NCBI GenBank assembly: GCA_900317835.1
Contig: ONIL01000039.1
Location: forward strand, 1-37,215
Reading direction: 5' to 3'
DNA from: an uncultured Prevotellaceae bacterium
GTDB lineage: Bacteria > Bacteroidota > Bacteroidia > Bacteroidales > Muribaculaceae
DNA length: 37,215 bases
A model generated the notes under the pieces. The model did not search any database. It worked only from the letters and a program-made list of their open reading frames with translations, and had not been told where the DNA came from. Below are positions 26,952-34,847 of the stretch, piece by piece (position 1 is the first letter of the stretch; each line of letters opens with the position of its first letter). Position numbers and translations under genes: made by a program.

Positions 26952-28394
26952 TTAGTCCTTGCAGCAGTTCTTGCGTTTACCCTTGACAAGACCCACCTTG
27001 GAGCGCACGCAACGGAAGCCGATATAGCTCCTCTGCTCATTCTGGTACTCCCACATGCGCAAGTCGGCGCGGATGTTGTGCACCACGTCCTTCCACGAGC
27101 CGCCGCGGACAATCTTGCGTGACATCTTATAGGGATCTTCCTGAGCCACATAGTAGCGATACTCGGGATTGATGTCGTCGGTCATGCGGTCAATGCTCTC
27201 GGTGTAGGCCGTCGAAGTCCACTCGCTCACATTACCAGCCATGTCATACAGGCCATAGTCGTTGGGTTCATAGGTGCCGACGGGCGCCGAGATAATGTAA
27301 CCGTCCTTGACATAGTTACCCTCATCGGGCTTGAAATTGGCATAGAAACAGCCCTCATCAACCGTCAGGGGCAGGTCTCCGTCCCACGGGTACTTGTTCT
27401 TGTTCTTACCGGCGCGGGCGGCAAACTCCCACTCGGCCTCGGTGGGCAGGCGGAACGGCTCGACATACATACTCTGCTCACCCATCGACTTCTTCAGGAA
27501 TTCGGTGCGCCAGTGGCAGAAGGCATTGGCCTGCTCCCAGCTCACACCCACAACGGGATAGTTGTTGTAGTTACCATTTGCAAAGTACATGCGCACGTAG
27601 GGCTCCTGGTAAGCGTTCTCAAAGTCATTCACCCAGCACGTTGTGTCGGGGTATATATTAACAATGTAAGTGTTCACGAAGTCATAGTCACTCTGCAAGG
27701 CGCGTGTGATCGTCTGACGCACGATGCGGCCCTCATCATCGATAAAGGCGGTATCTTTACTGATGGTGGGCGCAGTGTAATCCACCTCGTGATCGGTATT
27801 GTAGTCACGACGAGTGGGATCAAAGCGGTGACGACGCTTGGCAGCCTCAGTCAGGTTATAAATCTCATAACGGTAGTTCATCTTGGAAGCATCCAGTTCC
27901 TTCACTCCCGTGATGGGATTGATGCGATAAACGTAGTCGATGGCACGCTCCTCATCCTCGCTCGGGTTCTTCCAGGGTATAGGTCTGCTCCAGTCCAAGT
28001 GTGGCTTGACGGGGTTGCCTTCCTTGTCCTCCTCGATCTTGAACTCCTCGTTACCGCCATACTGGGGGTCAGCAAGACGTTCACGGATAATCGAGTCACG
28101 AACCCAATAGACGAACTGCTTGTACTTGGAGTTGCTCACCTCCATCTCGTCCATCCAGAAGGCGTCAACCGATATGCCATGGGCTGTGGAATCAATACCC
28201 CAGATTGAATCTCGCTCGTTGGGGCCCTCACGCATCGAGCCCACCTCCACCAGGACCATGCCATAGGGGGTAGTCTCGTTAAACACGGTAGCGCCAACGC
28301 CGGTCACTTCACCTCCCGAGGTTCCGCCCCTGCGCATTGAGCCGCAGGACACGGTCGCCACGGCGACCAACAGTATCAAAAATAGTTTCTTCAT
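26952..28394 (-). CDS. gldK: Type IX secretion lipoprotein GldK/PorK
   Basis: This 480-residue protein has a lipoprotein signal peptide ending VATVSC with Cys17 lipidated. It contains a formylglycine-generating-enzyme-like (sulfatase-modifying factor) domain, seen in GMVLVEVGSM, FWMDEMEVSNSKYKQFV, RLPTEAEWEFAARAG, YDMAGNVSEW and GGSWKD...GFRCV. In this family the fold is structural, forming the ring with GldN, and not enzymatic. It begins 4 bases after the porP stop, which indicates tight coupling. Confidence 0.95.
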   Translation of the reverse strand: MKKLFLILLVAVATVSCGSMRRGGTSGGEVTGVGATVFNETTPYGMVLVEVGSMREGPNERDSIWGIDSTAHGISVDAFWMDEMEVSNSKYKQFVYWVRDSIIRERLADPQYGGNEEFKIEEDKEGNPVKPHLDWSRPIPWKNPSEDEERAIDYVYRINPITGVKELDASKMNYRYEIYNLTEAAKRRHRFDPTRRDYNTDHEVDYTAPTISKDTAFIDDEGRIVRQTITRALQSDYDFVNTYIVNIYPDTTCWVNDFENAYQEPYVRMYFANGNYNNYPVVGVSWEQANAFCHWRTEFLKKSMGEQSMYVEPFRLPTEAEWEFAARAGKNKNKYPWDGDLPLTVDEGCFYANFKPDEGNYVKDGYIISAPVGTYEPNDYGLYDMAGNVSEWTSTAYTESIDRMTDDINPEYRYYVAQEDPYKMSRKIVRGGSWKDVVHNIRADLRMWEYQNEQRSYIGFRCVRSKVGLVKGKRKNCCKD

Positions 28395-28398
28395 ATTT

Positions 28399-29382
28399 CT
28401 ACATTAAGCGTACGCTTTTTTGTTTGTTCTTGTTCTTGTCGTGATTATTCAATTTCACGTTATAGGTCACGAACACCTCATGGCTGCCGGTGCTCACCTT
28501 GCTGATAGCCGTGATGGGATAGTCATAGGCATAACCAATATAGGCATCCTTGAGATTCACCCCGATGAAGGCCGATACAGCATCCTTCCAGCGGTAGCCC
28601 ACACCGACATTGAGCATGCGGTTATAACGTAACATGGTGGCTACCTGGGCAGTCCACAACTTCTGATAGTAGGCAAACATTGCCGAGGGCTGTATTTCAA
28701 ATAACGTATTATTAATTGGAATATTGCCGCCACCCATAAAATAATAGCCGCGGCTCACCTTAAACTCGTAATACTCTGGCGACTCGCGCGACACCTTCAA
28801 CTCAATACTTGGAGCCGTGAGGTGGGTTACCGAGAAGCCGGCCCAGAACCTGGGATGGGAGAAATAGATGCCGGCATTGGCATCAAACGATGTTCCCGAA
28901 ACGTCGGAAGTGGGAATTTCCCTGGAGTCTTGGGAACCGCTGGTATTATCGGGCGAGATGGCTTCCCCGCCACGGAAGGTCTGAGAGAAAATGCCCGGCT
29001 GCACACCGATGCTGATGGTGCTCTTGCCGATTTTTCGCTTGTAGGCCAGTTGCGCACCAATACGGGTGCTGGTGAACAAACCGATGCGTTCAAACTCGGC
29101 TTTCACGCCCACACCCATGCGTTGCTCCAGCAGCTTGTAAGGCATATCGGCGGTAAGAAAGAACGTCATCGGCGCGCGCTTGAATTCCACCCACTGCATA
29201 CGACTACCCAACGTCAAGTGGATAGCATTGAGATTTCCAGCAGCGGCAGGATTGTAATAGGTAGGGCCAAGCCAGAAGTGGGAAAACGCGACATCGGACT
29301 GTGCCATTACCGCAATCGCCACGACGGCATTCAAGGTCATCGCGGCAAGCAGGCGTTTTATGTCATGCAGCTTTATTCTCAT
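28399..29382 (-). CDS. porP: Type IX secretion outer membrane protein, PorP/SprF family
   Basis: This 327-residue protein has an N-terminal signal sequence (cleavage near AVMAQ, residue 28) and the PorP/SprF signature HFWLGPTYYNPAAAGN, followed by an outer membrane beta-barrel of alternating strands (for example IGVGVKAEFERIGLF-like and RIGAQLAYKRKIG). PorP links the machinery to the outer membrane. The gene starts 8 bases after porT and lies before gldK, as in the porPKLMN operon of Porphyromonas. Confidence 0.93.
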   Translation of the reverse strand: MRIKLHDIKRLLAAMTLNAVVAIAVMAQSDVAFSHFWLGPTYYNPAAAGNLNAIHLTLGSRMQWVEFKRAPMTFFLTADMPYKLLEQRMGVGVKAEFERIGLFTSTRIGAQLAYKRKIGKSTISIGVQPGIFSQTFRGGEAISPDNTSGSQDSREIPTSDVSGTSFDANAGIYFSHPRFWAGFSVTHLTAPSIELKVSRESPEYYEFKVSRGYYFMGGGNIPINNTLFEIQPSAMFAYYQKLWTAQVATMLRYNRMLNVGVGYRWKDAVSAFIGVNLKDAYIGYAYDYPITAISKVSTGSHEVFVTYNVKLNNHDKNKNKQKSVRLM

Positions 29383-29390
29383 TCGGTCGT

Positions 29391-30140
29391 TTATTCAAAG
29401 AAGAAGGTAACCACAACCATGTTGCTCTTTATCTTGCTGACGCTCTCGGTAAAAGGCTTCATCTCGATATTGTCTTCCAAGTCGGGACGGTTACTGTCCA
29501 GCAGGTTCTTCAAGCCGAAGCAGAACTTCACCTCAGGACACAATTTGAAGAACGGCATGTAGAAATCGCATCCCATGCCGACGGTGAGCATCACATCGCT
29601 GTTCTTGAGTTTGAGTTGCTCGCTGCGGTCCTTGGACAGGTCGCCTGCGTACATCGCTCCTGCCGTGAAGTAGGGACGCATATTGTGGTAACGCTTGGCG
29701 CTCATCTTCAAGTCAAAGGGCACAACGATATAAGTGGACTTGATGTTTTGGCTCTGCTTGTATTGGGTCTGATCGGGCAAATCGGGGTTGCCCTGGTGGT
29801 TGAGAAAACGCACCACCTTGTTGCCGAAGTACAGTCCTGGCGACACCCTTAGGTTAAAATGTTCGGCGATTCGATAGTCGGCCAGCACATTCACACTGAA
29901 GCCCGGCGAGTTAGCATTCACGTCAGCATACCACTCCTCACCGTCAGCATAGACATAGCCGTTGTTGGTAATGGCCAGATTCTGGAAATTCATGCCCACC
30001 GAGAAACCGAAGTGGATAGGCTTGGTGTCGGCGTACGGGCGGTTCAGAATCATGTCATTATCCTGGGCATGCACACTAGCGGCGCATCCCATCACCAAGA
30101 GCATTATCAATGCAATATGTCTCAGCTTAGTCAGGTCCAT
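29391..30140 (-). CDS. porT: PorT-family outer membrane beta-barrel protein
   Basis: This 249-residue protein has a signal peptide (cleavage near SVHAQ, residue 26) and the pattern of the PorT family: FGFSVGMNFQNLAI, YRIAEHFNLRVSPGLYFGNK, YIVVPFDLKMSAKRYHNMRPYFTAGAMY and a C-terminal strand MVVVTFFFE typical of barrel insertion. PorT is needed for type IX secretion in Porphyromonas. It heads the operon here. No perfect TAnnTTTG promoter was found in the 108 bases upstream. Confidence 0.88.
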   Translation of the reverse strand: MDLTKLRHIALIMLLVMGCAASVHAQDNDMILNRPYADTKPIHFGFSVGMNFQNLAITNNGYVYADGEEWYADVNANSPGFSVNVLADYRIAEHFNLRVSPGLYFGNKVVRFLNHQGNPDLPDQTQYKQSQNIKSTYIVVPFDLKMSAKRYHNMRPYFTAGAMYAGDLSKDRSEQLKLKNSDVMLTVGMGCDFYMPFFKLCPEVKFCFGLKNLLDSNRPDLEDNIEMKPFTESVSKIKSNMVVVTFFFE

Positions 30141-30248
30141 TTAACCTTTATAACGCAATTTAAACCCCATTATTGCTCAAATTGCAAAAAAGTCTTTATT
30201 GACGAGCCTTCACATCAATCAAATTACCCTTTCTAACCTAAAGCGCGT

Positions 30249-31346
30249 TCAATTTCCATTAGAGGCCAACAGGCGGTGCAAAGGACGGGTGAACAGGCGG
30301 TTTACAAGCCAGGCGATAAGGATATCGATGGGGAGAATGAAGACATGGAGCAGGTAAATGTCGGAGCCGCACAGGTCGTTGCTCACCATGTTGGCAAAGT
30401 CGATGATTCCGAAGTGCCATAACACGGGTTCCACGAGATAATTATAGATGATGGGGCCCAAGGATTGCAGGATAAACAGTTCGAAACTAATGCCGCCAAG
30501 CCACTGCAATGGTCTAGAAACCAACAGTTTGCCAATAAAGCCCTCACGGCCGTTATACAGCCAGCATGTGAGCAGAATAATCATCACCGGCAACCACCAG
30601 ATGACAGCATCACTCCATGGAGTGATAAAAGGATAGGCGCGATAGGTCATCACCATCACCGAGAGTGCTGCGATGGCTATCAATTCCAGATCAGTTCCGT
30701 TATTACTCTTTCCAATTACCCGGAACTGTTTTGCACCACTCAAAGCATCGGCCAGCGTCATTCCTATCATGAAGTCGATGAGACGCACCAGCGGGAAAAC
30801 GTATAACGCGGTCCTTCCATAAAAATCGGTAAATCCCAGTACAACTATGTCGATAATGGCCAGAACGATCAATATGATGCCTTTTGTGTGCAAGCGCATG
30901 GGCGAGAACCATTTGGCCAACAACGGATAGCACAGGTAGCAGAAAAGCAACGTGCTCAGGAACCAGGCAAAAGGATTATAGGAATAGTAAACCGAGAGTT
31001 GCATTGACCAGCTCTGCAGCAACGCCACGTCAAGGGCCAGGACCCCGGGCTTGATGACCAACGTGCCGACAAGTGCCATGGCCAACAGCAGCAAGGCCAA
31101 TGCAAGCCAGTGCAAGGGATACAACTTGAGGGCATGATGCCAAGCAAAGCGGGAGTATTCCCCACGGCTAAACTGTGTGAAAGGATACTTCAGCCTGAGC
31201 AGGAAACCGCTAGCCATGAAGAAGAACGCCACACCAGCCCATGTGAGTTCCTCCAGGCCTGATATGCCAACATGGAATAACACTATTATCAGCGCGAAAA
31301 TGGCGCGCCAACCATTCACCGACTTTATCATTGGTTGATTCATCAT
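30249..31346 (-). CDS. Membrane acyltransferase, acyltransferase-3 (OafA-like) family, copy 2
   Basis: This 365-residue protein has about ten membrane helices and the family features NGWRAIFALIIVLFHVG (with the His of the active-site region), FFFMASGFLLRLKY, YPLHWLALAL and WLGGISFELFILQ. Such enzymes O-acylate (often acetylate) surface sugars in the membrane. It is clearly paralogous to the preceding gene; the two overlap by four bases (ATGA), so they are co-translated. The start could be residue 1, 2 or 6 (MIKSVNGWRA). The substrate is unknown; the adjacent divergent exopolysaccharide locus is suggestive. Confidence 0.85.
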   Translation of the reverse strand: MMNQPMIKSVNGWRAIFALIIVLFHVGISGLEELTWAGVAFFFMASGFLLRLKYPFTQFSRGEYSRFAWHHALKLYPLHWLALALLLLAMALVGTLVIKPGVLALDVALLQSWSMQLSVYYSYNPFAWFLSTLLFCYLCYPLLAKWFSPMRLHTKGIILIVLAIIDIVVLGFTDFYGRTALYVFPLVRLIDFMIGMTLADALSGAKQFRVIGKSNNGTDLELIAIAALSVMVMTYRAYPFITPWSDAVIWWLPVMIILLTCWLYNGREGFIGKLLVSRPLQWLGGISFELFILQSLGPIIYNYLVEPVLWHFGIIDFANMVSNDLCGSDIYLLHVFILPIDILIAWLVNRLFTRPLHRLLASNGN

Positions 31347-32389
31347 TGTACTCTATTATTTAAAAAAGCCGTTACAGGACGGGTAAAGAAACGGTTCACG
31401 GCCCAAGCCAGCGGCAGCAACACGAGCCATACGCACCACCCCTTGTAGTCATAGATGAGCAGCCCGTAGTGCCCTGCTATTGGAGAAATCACATAATTAA
31501 ACAGGAGAAATGCAACAAACTGTAACATAAACACTTCAAAACTGATGTCTCCCAACCACTGCAGCGGACGGCACAGCAGTAATCGGCCCAAGAGACCTTC
31601 CTGACCATCCAACCAAGCCATGGCCAACAGGATACCTCCCTGGGGCAACATCCACAGGAGCACATCCTCCCAGGGCTTGAACCACGTGGTTTTGACACTG
31701 ACGACAATAGCCAGAATCAGCAGCAGGAGTAATGCCACCTCAATGGCCGAAGCTGCCACAAAACCGACCCTTGGGTATCGATCCTTCACAACATGATACA
31801 AATGCAGCAACATCATGCCAAAAGTGAAGTCAACCACATGAGCCAGCGGGTTAACAAACACCGCCTCACGTCCCTCAAGGCTCAACGGGACCAGGATAAT
31901 GGCCAGCAAAGCCATCAAGATGGCCGCCAACAGGACCTTATAGCGCAGCCTCATTCTCCCGATCAAACGGGCCAACAGCGGATATATCAGATAACAGAAG
32001 ATCAACACACTCATGAACCATGCTACAGGGTTCAGACCATAATGCATGTCATGAACGGGCGACCATGACTGGACAAGCAATCCCGTCAAGGTGACATTTG
32101 TCCAGTCAATAATACCGGCATGGAACACGCAGGTCAACAACACCAGCAGTGCCAGCGCCAGCCAGTTTAACGGGTAAAGCCTGGAGGCATGTTGAAGCAC
32201 AAAGGCACGATAACCCTGCATTGTGAGCCGGTCAAACGGATGCCGCATAGCTAGCAGGAATGCGCTTGCCAAGAAAAAGAATTCCACACCCGAATAGGTC
32301 CAGTTCCACAAGCACCCGATGCCGCTGTGGAATGTCACTACCACAACAGCCATGAGTCCACGCCATGCATTAATCGTTTTAATCTTCAT
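31343..32389 (-). CDS. Membrane acyltransferase, acyltransferase-3 (OafA-like) family, copy 1
   Basis: This 348-residue protein has about ten membrane helices and matches copy 2 along its length: NAWRGLMAVVVVTFHSGIG, EFFFLASAFLLAM, YPLNWLALALL, NPVAWFMSVLIFCYLIYPLLA, RPLQWLGDISFEVFMLQ and NRFFTRP. The conserved Arg and His of the first helix are present. It is divergent from the flippase gene, with 144 bases between. In that gap the minus strand has TAATTTCG (32438-32431), a near match to the -7 box, with only a weak -33 element. Confidence 0.85.
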   Translation of the reverse strand: MKIKTINAWRGLMAVVVVTFHSGIGCLWNWTYSGVEFFFLASAFLLAMRHPFDRLTMQGYRAFVLQHASRLYPLNWLALALLVLLTCVFHAGIIDWTNVTLTGLLVQSWSPVHDMHYGLNPVAWFMSVLIFCYLIYPLLARLIGRMRLRYKVLLAAILMALLAIILVPLSLEGREAVFVNPLAHVVDFTFGMMLLHLYHVVKDRYPRVGFVAASAIEVALLLLLILAIVVSVKTTWFKPWEDVLLWMLPQGGILLAMAWLDGQEGLLGRLLLCRPLQWLGDISFEVFMLQFVAFLLFNYVISPIAGHYGLLIYDYKGWCVWLVLLPLAWAVNRFFTRPVTAFLNNRVQ

Positions 32390-32515
32390 TTCAAAGCCAC
32401 ATTACATACCTCCATTGCGTAATTAAGGTGCGAAATTACAAACAATTGACGAAAGAATGCCAAGCCAACACCTACTTTTTTATCAGTGTGCGATAAAAAT
32501 TCTATGTTTTTTATG

Positions 32516-32523
32516 TACTTTTG
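32516..32523 (+). promoter_or_regulatory. Promoter -7 box of the exopolysaccharide genes
   Basis: TACTTTTG is a perfect TAnnTTTG box. A start of transcription about seven bases on would leave only a few bases before the ATG at 32534, so the message would be almost leaderless. No clear -33 TTTG lies at the right distance. Confidence 0.6.
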
Positions 32524-32533
32524 CAGCCGCTAA

Positions 32534-33955
32534 ATGAGTGACAACACCAATAGAGTGGGCAGCCGAGTCTCAAAATTCATCAAGGACATCGGCATTTATG
32601 CCATTGGTAACATCGGCTCCAAGATCATCACTTTCTTGATGGTGCCGATGTATACTCATTATGTCGAAAAGTCAGATTTCGGCTATTATGACTTGTGCTT
32701 CACCTGGTGCCTGCTGCTCATGCCTTTTGTGACCCTGCAGTTGCGCGATGGTGCTTTCAGGTTCCTCCTAGACTGTGATAACGACACCCGGCGACAGCGC
32801 ATCGTCACCTTTGTGTCGCGCACCATGATCTCGACAACTGTGCTCTCGTGTATCATCACGGCGGCAATGGCCATGTTCACCAATATCCAGTATTTGGGTT
32901 ATGCCCTAGGCATGTTGCTGGCCATGTCATTCCAGGAGGTCTATTCCCAAGTCTTTAGGGGTCTGGGCAATAACCGCGCGTTTGTCACGGTGGGCATCTT
33001 GTCAGCACTCGGCATCGGCCTGTTCAGCATCTTTTTTGTCGTTGGTTTGGGTTGGGGCATCAAGGGCATCTTCTTGGCCAATATCCTGGCGCGCGTGCTG
33101 GCGTTAATCATCGTCGAGGCACGAGTGAGGTTGATTAGCCGCAACACTCGCTGGAGCATCAGTTCTCGTGAAGTGGCACGCGATATCCTGCGCTACACGT
33201 TGCCCCTGCTGCCGGGTTCATTGTGCTGGTGGCTCACGGGAAGCAGCGACCGCCTGTTCATCTCCCACTTCCTGGGGCTTGACGTGAACGGTGTGTATGC
33301 CGTGGCGACTCGCTTCACGGGCATCATCTACACGCTGGCCATCATCTTCTATCAAGCCTGGCAAGAGACGGCTATCCTTCAATACAACAGCCCCGATCGC
33401 AACCGCTTCTTCTCGAGGATGTTCAATAGCTACATTTTGTTGTTGGGATTAATCCTTGTAGGATATGCGTTCCTCCTCAAAGTCAATTACGGCTGGCTTG
33501 TGGCCTTTGAATATCAGCAAAGTCTCAATTTCATCTATCCGTTGGGATTGTCGGCGGTCATCTTTGCAATCGCAGCCTTCTTTGACATGGGTTATCAATG
33601 TGCCAAGGACACCAAACGCACCTTACCGGCCATCGTGCTTGCAGCAATTGTCAACCTGATATTCAATTTCCTGTTAATCAAGCCACTGGGTGTGTACGGA
33701 GTCATCACCACCCAATTGATCACCTATCTGGTACTGGTCGTTTACCGCTGGTTTGACATGCGTCGCTACTTCGTGCTCAAGTTCGAGCTACGCACCTTGG
33801 TGCCTATCGTCCTCATGGTGGCTTGTGCCATTCCTTTCTATTACAACAAGTCGGCATGGCTGGATATCGCCTGCATGGCGGTTGCCATCGCCTGTATGGC
33901 TTGGCCCTACCACGAGGAGCTGCTCTCAAAACTGTCGAAAAGGCTAAAAACATAA
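32534..33955 (+). CDS. Polysaccharide flippase, Wzx-like (MATE/MOP superfamily)
   Basis: This 473-residue protein has 12-14 predicted membrane helices and the usual start of the polysaccharide transporter family, VSKFIKDIGIYAIGNIGSKIITFLMVPMYTHYVEKSDFGYYDL. Members flip lipid-linked sugar repeat units from the inner to the outer side of the cytoplasmic membrane. The C-terminal half (VNLIFNFLLIKPLGVYGVI) is also typical. It is followed by Wza- and Wzc-like genes, which supports a role in Wzy-type capsule or exopolysaccharide assembly. Glycosyltransferases and a polymerase are not in the window and may lie further right. Confidence 0.9.
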   Translation: MSDNTNRVGSRVSKFIKDIGIYAIGNIGSKIITFLMVPMYTHYVEKSDFGYYDLCFTWCLLLMPFVTLQLRDGAFRFLLDCDNDTRRQRIVTFVSRTMISTTVLSCIITAAMAMFTNIQYLGYALGMLLAMSFQEVYSQVFRGLGNNRAFVTVGILSALGIGLFSIFFVVGLGWGIKGIFLANILARVLALIIVEARVRLISRNTRWSISSREVARDILRYTLPLLPGSLCWWLTGSSDRLFISHFLGLDVNGVYAVATRFTGIIYTLAIIFYQAWQETAILQYNSPDRNRFFSRMFNSYILLLGLILVGYAFLLKVNYGWLVAFEYQQSLNFIYPLGLSAVIFAIAAFFDMGYQCAKDTKRTLPAIVLAAIVNLIFNFLLIKPLGVYGVITTQLITYLVLVVYRWFDMRRYFVLKFELRTLVPIVLMVACAIPFYYNKSAWLDIACMAVAIACMAWPYHEELLSKLSKRLKT

Positions 33956-34019
33956 GCAGATAAAATAATTGGCTACAATCTGCGTTTATATGATAAATAA
34001 GACAAATTACATTAATCGT

Positions 34020-34826
34020 ATGAAATCAAGACTACTTATAATGATGATTGCAGCAGCCTCGTTGCTGTCATGTAATCCATCAAAGGATAATACCTTAGCC
34101 TATTTCAAGGATTTGGAAGTCAGCAATCACGGATCTTTGCCCAACCCACAGGGCAATTATCCCATCCGCATCCAACCCGACGACGAGCTCGTCATCACCA
34201 TCACCTCATCGGTGCCCGAAGCCACTGCCGCCTACAACTTGCCCATGGACAATCCTGCCATCCGCGGCAATTTGCGTCAAGCGACCCAGCCCCGCACCCA
34301 GACTTATGTGGTAGATGATGCCGGTTACATCATGATGCCGATACTGGGTCGTATCCTGGTCAACGGCAAGACCCTGAGCGAGATTTCCAATGAAATCCTG
34401 GCAATGGTGTCGCAAAACGTCAAGGACCCGCATGTGCGTGTGGATATCGTTAACTTCTCGGTCGATGTGATGGGCGAGGTCAAGGTGCCACAACGCGTTT
34501 ATTCCGGCCATCAGCACTTTACAGTGCTTGATGCCCTTGTGCAGTGCGGCGACCTCACCGAGTTTGGCAAGCGCGACCAGATTTATGTCATCCGCACCGA
34601 GAATAACCAGCGAGCCTATCACCGCCTGGATCTCACCAGCAGTGACGTGTTCAACTCGCCTTACTTCTACCTGAAGCAGAACGATGTTATCTACGTTGAA
34701 CCTAACGAGATTCGCATCGCCAATTCCAAGTATAATCAGAACAACGCCTTTAAATTGTCGGTTGTTTCAACGATTGTGAGCGGCGTGTCGGTCATTGCAT
34801 CGCTCATTATCGCACTCACCCGTTAA
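34020..34826 (+). CDS. Polysaccharide export lipoprotein, Wza-like
   Basis: This 268-residue protein has a lipoprotein signal peptide MKSRLLIMMIAAASLLSC with Cys18, a polysaccharide export domain (about residues 43-135, IRIQPDDELVITI, DDAGYIMMPILGRILVNGKTL) and an SLBB domain (about 140-215, VDVMGEVKVPQRVYSG, TVLDALVQCGDL). A C-terminal hydrophobic helix (about 240-265) is common in the Bacteroidota form. The start at 34020 was chosen because it yields the lipobox; the in-frame ATGs from 33969 would add a non-signal extension. It lies 64 bases after the flippase and 21 before the kinase. Confidence 0.93.
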   Translation: MKSRLLIMMIAAASLLSCNPSKDNTLAYFKDLEVSNHGSLPNPQGNYPIRIQPDDELVITITSSVPEATAAYNLPMDNPAIRGNLRQATQPRTQTYVVDDAGYIMMPILGRILVNGKTLSEISNEILAMVSQNVKDPHVRVDIVNFSVDVMGEVKVPQRVYSGHQHFTVLDALVQCGDLTEFGKRDQIYVIRTENNQRAYHRLDLTSSDVFNSPYFYLKQNDVIYVEPNEIRIANSKYNQNNAFKLSVVSTIVSGVSVIASLIIALTR

Positions 34827-34847
34827 TATCCAAGAATCATCTCCAAT

